DNA of 24,319 nt from CBDULX01 sp048550535 (GTDB taxonomy: Bacteria; Pseudomonadota; Gammaproteobacteria; SZUA-229): NCBI GenBank assembly GCA_048550535.1, contig JBLYYN010000283.1:1-24319 (forward strand), given 5' to 3'. Both the position numbers and the translations under genes were made by a program. Shown here piece by piece: positions 7,081 through 13,427 of this stretch. Numbering within the stretch: the stretch's first letter is position 1; the number at the start of each line of letters is the position of its first letter. Under the pieces are notes generated by a model. It saw only the letters and a program-made list of their open reading frames with translations. It had not been told where the DNA came from and did no database searches.

Positions 7081-8265
7081 ATGAAAATAGTTAATTCCAC
7101 TAACCGAGCTCGCCTTCTGGCCTTGATCGGTTTAACCAGCTGGCTGTTAATAGCATCCCTGCCTGCCCAGGCCACTACATTGAGTACACAACTCACAGAT
7201 CTGGTCAACCAGTCCGACACCCTGGACATGCAGCTGGCCAGCACCAGCATTACCTCCGACAACAGTTGCTCCGAACTGGCGATGGCCAATAGCGCCATCC
7301 AGGACCTTATTACCAGTATAGAAACAGTCACCACTGGTCTGAGCAACCCTGTATCACTCACCACGGATGACCTGACATCCCTGGATGATCTGAGCAATTT
7401 GTCGCTATCCATGGCCAACAGCATCAAGGACATGTCACTGGACATCAGTAACCTTTCCGATCTGGCCGAACTGTTTGAATACCAGGCCAGTCTGGCGGCT
7501 ATGCTGCAACTATCCGATGACATCGGCACCATGGCCGATCGAATCCTGGAAATGGCCAACAAAATCCTGCTGATGGCTGACAATATCGGCCTGATGGCAG
7601 ATCCTATTTTGCTGACCATGGTGTTGCAGAACAGTAATATCGCACTTACCCAGTCTTCCATGCTAGCCACCCAGCAGAACATGATTGCCCTCAGTGACAG
7701 CTTTAGCACACTCGGTTATAACCTGCTGCTGAGTAGCCTGGCCAATGACAGCACTGGTTTGTCCAGCACCATGAGCAATTTGTCGTTGAATGAAGACAAT
7801 ATGGCCATCGAACTGAGTGCTCTGGAATCGAGCGTTGCCTCGGTCAACACTGCCGTAAACAGCATCTACGCCCAGATCATGCTCAACAGTGAAAAACTCA
7901 GCCACTCGATCAATGGCGATACTCTGACCCTGCTGGGTGACCTGTCGAATATCCATAACGCACTGGCCCTGGCACTGGAAACTTATTCCAGCACCATCAA
8001 TAGTCTGGCGCCTTTAACCAGCACGCCCATACTAAGTGACGCCACCGCCAGTATGCTGAGATTGACCAGTGATATTGGTGAAATGTCCAACCGCATTATG
8101 GAAATGGTCGACAACATTATCATCATGGCCGATAACATCGGTGACATGGCTGGCCGTATTGTGGAAACCCAGAATATCCAGCAAAGCAATATCAGCCTGA
8201 CCCAGGATTCACTAACCACGGCCACCACGGCCACAGTGAATGTGATTGCTGGTTACAGCCTGTAA
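7081..8265 (+). CDS. Secreted coiled-coil heptad-repeat protein, copy A (function unknown)
   Basis: A 394-residue protein I cannot assign to a named family. Residues 1-31 form a signal peptide: basic start, hydrophobic LLALIGLTSWLLIA, then a PAQA cleavage site, predicting export to the periplasm or outside. The rest is highly helical, Ser/Thr/Asn/Leu-rich and lacks Trp. It consists of two units of about 180 residues (roughly 33-205 and 212-394). Each ends in heptads of pattern x-I-x-x-M-A-D, such as RILEMAN and NIGLMAD (147-175), and the repeat at 331-359. Ile and Met fall at 3/4 spacing, as in a coiled coil. A single Cys (63) lies in the first unit in SDNSCSEL. The ATG has AAGAG upstream at suitable spacing. 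It is immediately followed by paralogue B; both probably share a transcript. Confidence 0.85.
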   Translation: MKIVNSTNRARLLALIGLTSWLLIASLPAQATTLSTQLTDLVNQSDTLDMQLASTSITSDNSCSELAMANSAIQDLITSIETVTTGLSNPVSLTTDDLTSLDDLSNLSLSMANSIKDMSLDISNLSDLAELFEYQASLAAMLQLSDDIGTMADRILEMANKILLMADNIGLMADPILLTMVLQNSNIALTQSSMLATQQNMIALSDSFSTLGYNLLLSSLANDSTGLSSTMSNLSLNEDNMAIELSALESSVASVNTAVNSIYAQIMLNSEKLSHSINGDTLTLLGDLSNIHNALALALETYSSTINSLAPLTSTPILSDATASMLRLTSDIGEMSNRIMEMVDNIIIMADNIGDMAGRIVETQNIQQSNISLTQDSLTTATTATVNVIAGYSL

Positions 8266-8304
8266 TTGCAGCCGAGTATGAAACAAATGATTGAGACAAA
8301 TTCC

Positions 8305-9483
8305 ATGACTAATGTAATTAAACGGTTCACTCTGGGCCTGCAATTTTCAGGTTTAAGCTTTGCACTGCTGATCTTCAGCAGCATGGCACAGGCCAGCCTG
8401 AGCACCGACCTGCAGGACCTGTTGAGCCAGGGTAACGACCTGAACCTGCAGATGAGCGGCACTCAGCTCACTGCCGATAATATGTGTAATGAACTGTTGA
8501 CGATAAACCGTAGCACGAATGCCCTGATCGACAGCATCGCACTGGTGAACCAGAGTCTGCCCAGCCCGTTAAGTGTCGATACCGATAGCCTGACAGCCCT
8601 CAGCGATCTGTCCACTATGTCCGTGGCTCTGGCCAATGAAGCCCAGTTTTTATCGCTGGATATCGGCGCTATCTCGACTACCGCCAACATGGTTGAGATC
8701 AGTGATGGCCTGAATGCCATGCTGCAACTGTCCAGTGATATCGGCACAATGGCTGATCGCATTCTTGAAATGGCCGATAAAATCCTCATTATGTCCGACA
8801 ACATCGGCCTGATGGCAGACCGCATTATCGAAACCCAGGAAATCCAGAACCAGAATATCGCACTGACCCAGGCGTCCATCCTCACCACTCAGGAAAATAT
8901 TCTGACTCTGGTGAGTGTGGTTAGCAGTGATGATTATTCACTAGGGCTGCAGAACCTTCTCAGTGATGGCAACTGGTTATCCCTGGTTATGGCAACCACT
9001 GTACTTACCGATATAAACCTGGCCGATAACTTATCGGCCTCAGCAACCGATGTTAGCAACTTGAAAGACCAGTTCATCAACATGGATGAAGCCATCAGCC
9101 TGGATGCAGCCAGCAATACTTTTTATATCAACCAGCAAAGTATCGAGACCCTGGCAGACATGAGCCTGATGCTAAATTCACTAGCGATCGTGCTGGAAGG
9201 CTATGCCCTGGCCAGTGAAGGATTGGCAACGCTCATCTCAGAGCCAAGTCTGACATCGGCCATGCAGAGTATGCTGCAAATGTCAGCGGACATTGGCATC
9301 ATGGCCAACCGCATTCTGGAAATGGCCGACCTGATGCTCGCTATGGCCGACAATATTGGAGTTGCTGCGGATAATATTATCGCTACCCAACAGCTGCAAA
9401 ACATCAATATTGCGGCTACACAGGCAACGATACTCTCGGGCCAGACCATCGCTATTGGCATTATTGCCAGCGCAGGCCTGTAA
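8305..9483 (+). CDS. Secreted coiled-coil heptad-repeat protein, copy B (function unknown)
   Basis: A 392-residue tandem paralogue of the preceding gene. I chose the ATG at 8305 because it yields a signal peptide (MTNVIKRFTLGLQF... to SSMAQA, cleavage after residue 30) matching copy A in length; in-frame ATGs at 8278 and 8287 and a TTG at 8266 would add up to 13 residues. Two internal units follow, with heptads DIGTMAD-RILEMAD-KILIMSD-NIGLMAD at 145-173 and a second set at 329-357. Each set is followed by a conserved Gln/Asn-rich tail of type TQxxQNxNIAxTQ. The single Cys61 (ADNMCNEL) is at the same place as in copy A. The gap from copy A is 39 bases, and a strong terminator follows 25 bases after the stop. 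Confidence 0.85.
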   Translation: MTNVIKRFTLGLQFSGLSFALLIFSSMAQASLSTDLQDLLSQGNDLNLQMSGTQLTADNMCNELLTINRSTNALIDSIALVNQSLPSPLSVDTDSLTALSDLSTMSVALANEAQFLSLDIGAISTTANMVEISDGLNAMLQLSSDIGTMADRILEMADKILIMSDNIGLMADRIIETQEIQNQNIALTQASILTTQENILTLVSVVSSDDYSLGLQNLLSDGNWLSLVMATTVLTDINLADNLSASATDVSNLKDQFINMDEAISLDAASNTFYINQQSIETLADMSLMLNSLAIVLEGYALASEGLATLISEPSLTSAMQSMLQMSADIGIMANRILEMADLMLAMADNIGVAADNIIATQQLQNINIAATQATILSGQTIAIGIIASAGL

Positions 9484-9507
9484 GCAGAGCTTAAGCCATT
9501 CCAATAT

Positions 9508-9546
9508 AAAGCCTCCAGCAGCTGTCGCCACTGGAGGCTTTTTTTA
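9508..9546 (+). terminator. Rho-independent terminator of the heptad-protein pair
   Basis: AGCCTCCAG (9510-9518) pairs perfectly with CTGGAGGCT (9531-9539) around a 12-base loop, followed by a run of seven T. This is a textbook intrinsic terminator, placed 25 bases after the second paralogue. Confidence 0.85.
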
Positions 9547-9702
9547 CGCCTGCCATAAATCAATCACACTCCGGTCAGCTGATAGAAACATTTTGATCCT
9601 GTAATAAAAGCGTGCACAATGGAAAATCAAGCTGATTCAGGGCGCGTACCTGAATCGACTCTAACAAGATCAAAATGATTATTTATACCCCGGGAGAGAA
9701 CC

Positions 9703-10254
9703 ATGATTGGTAAAAAGAATATTGTATTTGGCTTTCTGTATCTGGTATTTAGCGCAGCCCTGGGACCTGTGATGGTCGATATGTATCAGGACTATGGCGC
9801 TGCGGTAGCTGAAAAGCAGCAACATGTTGGACGCTTACAGGCGTTACAGGAGAACGAGTTCGAAGAAGAGCTGGATGCCCTGTCGGCTGAAGACATCGCC
9901 AAAGCCAATACCCGAGGCATACTCAGCCTGAACAAGCTGTTCAATATCGAATCGTCCATCGACAGCATAAAAGGCGGACCTCACGCTCATGGCAACCTGG
10001 AATCGGTGCTCAATATCATTGCCGGGCTGGTAATAGTATTCCTCGCCGTTGCCAGCTGGCTAAAGCAGCTGATCAGCTGGTTATTCATTATCGGCACCAT
10101 TATGCATTCGGGCATGTTGTATCTGGCGAATGTTTTTCAATTCAGCTGGGCCAACAGCTTACTTGAAACCGGTATCGGACCTATTTGCGTACTGGCGGGA
10201 TTGCTGGTAACCGGTATTGCGGTGGCTATTGGCTTTACTACCGAACCGCAATAA
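9703..10254 (+). CDS. Four-helix membrane protein of unknown function
   Basis: A 183-residue protein with no family I can name confidently. It has four hydrophobic segments at about 7-25, 100-119, 122-145 and 157-177. A long polar loop of some 75 residues (26-99), acidic and partly coiled (EKQQHVGRLQALQENEFEEE), lies between helices 1 and 2. His94 and His96 (GGPHAHGN) sit just before helix 2, and His135 (TIMHSGML) lies within helix 3. That layout could suit metal or heme binding or gating, but this is only inference. A good ribosome site (GGGAGAG) precedes the ATG. It is monocistronic, following a terminator and facing clpB. The 219-base upstream gap (9484-9702) otherwise shows only a possible TTGATC -35 at 9593 without a good -10. 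Confidence 0.8.
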   Translation: MIGKKNIVFGFLYLVFSAALGPVMVDMYQDYGAAVAEKQQHVGRLQALQENEFEEELDALSAEDIAKANTRGILSLNKLFNIESSIDSIKGGPHAHGNLESVLNIIAGLVIVFLAVASWLKQLISWLFIIGTIMHSGMLYLANVFQFSWANSLLETGIGPICVLAGLLVTGIAVAIGFTTEPQ

Positions 10255-10301
10255 CTAGAAAGTGTGAGCCTGACTGAAGGGATACAGGAAGGTAGCGCAA
10301 C

Positions 10302-10382
10302 GACTTAGGACGTAAGTCTTAGGTCTTAGGTCTTAGGTCTTAAAACTTACAACTGACGACTTACGACTTACGACTTACAACC
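10302..10382. repeat. Compound heptamer array (GTCTTAG and RACTTAC units)
   Basis: Four 7-base units GTCTTAG/GTCTTAA run from 10316 to 10343. They are followed at 10344-10378 by AACTTAC, AACTGAC, GACTTAC, GACTTAC, GACTTAC. An inverted unit GTAAGTC lies at 10312-10318, so the two flanks can pair into a stem. The RACTTAC part matches the array at 1425-1466. It sits in the gap between two convergent genes. Confidence 0.75.
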
Positions 10383-10448
10383 AAGCTTACCCACTCCGAG
10401 TAACTGTACGACTGCTCAATTTAGCGATGGGTACGCAAAGTTTATCGT

Positions 10449-10473
10449 CCAGCCTCAGACAACCTGAGACTGG
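10449..10473 (-). terminator. Hairpin downstream of clpB
   Basis: CCAGCCTCAG (10449-10458) pairs with CTGAGACTGG (10464-10473) with one internal mismatch and a 5-base loop. It lies 14 bases past the clpB stop on the minus strand. There is no good T-run, so it is a possible weak terminator or 3'-end hairpin. Confidence 0.35.
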
Positions 10474-10486
10474 GCCTGAATGATTG

Positions 10487-13084
10487 TTAAGCCGCAGCGT
10501 TGATTTTGGCCCCGCGTTTAAAGCTTAAACGATCGCCGTCGACATCGACATCAATGGCTTCACCTGGCAGGAATTTACCTTCCAGTAATTGCTGAGCTAG
10601 TGGATTTTCCAGGTCCTGCTGAATGGCTCGTTTCAATGGGCGTGCACCGTATACCGGATCAAAACCCGCCTCACCCAGTTTATCCAGTGCCGCTTCACTC
10701 AGATTCAGGTCCATATCCTTGTCCTGCAGACGCTGACGTAGATAGCCGATCTGAATTGAAGTAATCACTCGGATCTGTTCCCGTCCCAGGGGATGGAACA
10801 CCACGCTTTCATCCACCCGATTAATGAATTCGGGACGAAAATGCTGACCAACAACCTCCATCACCGCGGCTTTCATGCCTTCATAATCATCCTTACCGGC
10901 AAAGGCCTGGATAGACTGCGATCCCAGATTAGACGTCATTACAATCACCGTGTTACGGAAATCCACGGTGCGCCCCTGGCCATCGGTGAGCCGGCCATCA
11001 TCCAGCACCTGCAGCAGCACATTGAACACATCGGGATGAGCTTTTTCTACTTCATCCAGTAATATCACCGAGTAAGGTTTACGCCGAACGGCTTCGGTCA
11101 GGTAACCCCCTTCCTCATATCCCACATAACCGGGAGGCGCACCAATCAGCCTCGCCACCGAATGCTTTTCCATGAACTCGGACATATCGATGCGCACCAT
11201 GGCTTCTTCGGTATCGAATAAAAATGCCGCCAGTGCCTTGGTCAGTTCGGTTTTACCCACACCGGTGGGGCCCAGGAACAGGAAAGAACCATTGGGTCGA
11301 TTAGGGTCGGACAATCCAGCACGGGAGCGCCGGATGGCATTGGATACCGCAGCCAGCGCCTCATCCTGGCCCACCACGCGATGTTTCAGCTCGTCTTCCA
11401 TGCGTAACAGCTTTTCTTTCTCGCCTTCCATCATCTTGGCCACCGGAATGCCCGTCGAGCGTGACACCACCTCGGCGATCTCTTCATCGGTGACCCGGTT
11501 GCGCAGCAATTTCATTTCCTGCATTTCTGCCTGGGCAGCCATATCCAGCTGTTTTTCCAGCTCAGGAATACGGCCATATTGCAATTCAGACATACGTGCC
11601 AGATCACTGGCGCGACGTGCGGTTTCCAGCTCCAGCCGAGCCTGCTCCAGTTTCTCCTTGATGTTGGCAGTGCCTTGCAGGGCGGCCTTTTCAGACACCC
11701 AGACTTCATCCAGCTCGGCAAATTCCTGCTCCAGCTTGGCAATTTCTTCTTCCAGTTTGGCTAGACGCTCACGGGAGGCTTTGTCGTCTTCTTTGATCAA
11801 AGCTTCACGTTCGATCTTTAGCTGAATCAATCGTCGTTCCAGACGATCCATGGCTTCCGGCTTGGAGTCCATTTCCATACGAATGCGACTGGCCGCTTCA
11901 TCGATCAGGTCAATAGCTTTATCCGGCAACTGGCGATCCGTGATGTAACGGTGTGACAATACGGCCGCCGACACTATGGCCGGGTCGGTAATATCCACAC
12001 CGTGATGCACTTCATATCGTTCTTTTAAACCACGCAGAATGGCAATGGTATCTTCCACATTGGGTTCGTCTACCAGCACCTTTTGAAAGCGACGTTCCAG
12101 GGCGGCATCTTTTTCAATATATTTACGGTATTCATCCAGGGTCGTGGCGCCTACACAATGTAGTTCACCCCGGGCCAGAGCCGGCTTTAACATATTACCG
12201 GCATCCATCGAGCCCTCGGCTTTACCGGCACCGACCATGGTATGCATTTCATCGATAAACAGGATGATTTGACCTTCCTGTTTCGACAGATCGTTGAGCA
12301 CGGCTTTCAGTCGTTCTTCGAATTCACCACGGAATTTGGCGCCGGCAATCAGGGAACCCATATCCAGCGACAACAGGCGTTTATGCTTGAGTCCTTCCGG
12401 CACCTCGCCATTCACAATACGCTGGGCCAGACCTTCCACAATGGCGGTTTTACCCACCCCGGGTTCACCGATCAGCACCGGGTTGTTTTTGGTTCTACGC
12501 TGCAATACCTGGACCGTGCGACGTATTTCTTCATCACGGCCAATAACCGGGTCGAGCTTACCCTGTTCCGCACGTTCGGTGAGATCAATGGTGTATTTTT
12601 CCAGTGCCTGACGCTGGTCTTCGGCATTCGGGTCATCCATTTTCTGGCCGCCGCGTACCTTGTCGATGGCGGCTTCAAGCTTGTCTTTAGTGGCTCCGAA
12701 TTCCCGCAATAACTCACCGCTGCGGCTCTTGTCTTCGACACAGGCTAGTAGAAATATTTCGCTGGAAAGGTATTGGTCTTTGTGTTGCTGGGCAAACTTG
12801 TCAGCCACATTCAATAAACGACCCAGATCATTGGAGATATGCACTTCGCCGGCATTACCTTCCACCTGTGGCAGATGCTCCAGCTCTTCACCCAACCGTG
12901 ACCTCAGGCCATTGACATTGGCGCCAGCCAGAGTCAGCAAATGTCTGGCGGTACCGCCATCCTGGTCCAGTAAAGCCAGTAGCATATGCACCGGCTCGAT
13001 GAACTGGTGATCACGCCCCACGGCCAGCGACTGGGCTTCTGCCAGTGCTGCCTGAAACTTGCTGGTTAATCGATCCATTCGCAT
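10487..13084 (-). CDS. clpB: ATP-dependent disaggregase ClpB
   Basis: An 865-residue Hsp100 ring ATPase that works with DnaK to dissolve aggregates. It contains the N-domain (1-145), NBD1 with Walker A GEPGVGKT (206-213), Walker B ILFIDE and VGATTLDEYR. The long M-domain coiled coil (about 400-520, rich in Glu/Lys/Leu) distinguishes ClpB from ClpA/ClpC. NBD2 has GPTGVGKT and VILLDEVEKAHPDVFN, and the C-terminal domain carries GYDPVYGARPLK-like GFDPVYGARPLK. The length equals the family norm and no defect is visible. The start MRMDRLTSK has GAGGG upstream. An internal ATG at residue 149 (12640) coincides with the site used for the short ClpB isoform in E. coli. Only 33 bases separate the start from the inverted-repeat element upstream. 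Confidence 0.98.
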   Translation of the reverse strand: MRMDRLTSKFQAALAEAQSLAVGRDHQFIEPVHMLLALLDQDGGTARHLLTLAGANVNGLRSRLGEELEHLPQVEGNAGEVHISNDLGRLLNVADKFAQQHKDQYLSSEIFLLACVEDKSRSGELLREFGATKDKLEAAIDKVRGGQKMDDPNAEDQRQALEKYTIDLTERAEQGKLDPVIGRDEEIRRTVQVLQRRTKNNPVLIGEPGVGKTAIVEGLAQRIVNGEVPEGLKHKRLLSLDMGSLIAGAKFRGEFEERLKAVLNDLSKQEGQIILFIDEMHTMVGAGKAEGSMDAGNMLKPALARGELHCVGATTLDEYRKYIEKDAALERRFQKVLVDEPNVEDTIAILRGLKERYEVHHGVDITDPAIVSAAVLSHRYITDRQLPDKAIDLIDEAASRIRMEMDSKPEAMDRLERRLIQLKIEREALIKEDDKASRERLAKLEEEIAKLEQEFAELDEVWVSEKAALQGTANIKEKLEQARLELETARRASDLARMSELQYGRIPELEKQLDMAAQAEMQEMKLLRNRVTDEEIAEVVSRSTGIPVAKMMEGEKEKLLRMEDELKHRVVGQDEALAAVSNAIRRSRAGLSDPNRPNGSFLFLGPTGVGKTELTKALAAFLFDTEEAMVRIDMSEFMEKHSVARLIGAPPGYVGYEEGGYLTEAVRRKPYSVILLDEVEKAHPDVFNVLLQVLDDGRLTDGQGRTVDFRNTVIVMTSNLGSQSIQAFAGKDDYEGMKAAVMEVVGQHFRPEFINRVDESVVFHPLGREQIRVITSIQIGYLRQRLQDKDMDLNLSEAALDKLGEAGFDPVYGARPLKRAIQQDLENPLAQQLLEGKFLPGEAIDVDVDGDRLSFKRGAKINAAA

Positions 13085-13115
13085 GGAATTACCCTCAAAA
13101 AGTCTAATGTTATGT

Positions 13116-13403
13116 TAGGGAGTCACTGATCAGGTATATGATGCTTCTGGCTTACAGGCTTATTTGTGATCAAGACATGACTTTGAAAGCAGGTTGGGCA
13201 CCTGTCGAAAAGTCATAACGCCGAGCACGGATAAGCCTCTAAGCCCCTTCGTACCCAAAGGGCATAAAGGCGAGGCCTGAAGCGTACATTTGCCGCGTTG
13301 CAAACCTTATTAAGGACTAAGGCCATTAACTGCGCTTTGCGCCTTGCAAGTGCACGCTTCAGGTCACGCAGAAGCCATCATATACCTGATCTGTGACTCC
13401 CTA
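13116..13403. mobile_element. MITE-like inverted-repeat element, copy 1
   Basis: A non-coding element of about 284 bp from GGGAGTC (13118) to GACTCCC (13401), flanked by TA on both sides (13116-13117, 13402-13403). The terminal inverted repeats are about 32 bp with one mismatch and one indel (left GGGAGTCACTGATCAGGTAT, right arm reversed GGGAGTCACAGATCAGGTAT). A subterminal pair (13276-13293 and 13346-13363, CCTGAAGCG..) is also inverted. It shares most of its length with 19578-19895. It contains the 17-base word TACCCAAAGGGCATAAA (13252-13268), which is missing from copy 2. No transposase frame is present, so mobilisation would need a helper. TA flanks are usual for Tc1/mariner-IS630 transposases (inference). 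Confidence 0.8.
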
Positions 13404-13427
13404 TAGATGAGGGTGACTGAGAGATTT

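Noticed and set aside
7077..8888. Long antisense frames (up to 210 codons) opposite the heptad-protein genes
   Set aside because: They arise from the repetitive composition of the sense genes (Met/Ser/Ile-rich shadow) and lack start signals.
10302..10382. Possible small CRISPR-like array
   Set aside because: The units are 7 bases and contiguous with no spacers; this is a simple tandem repeat.
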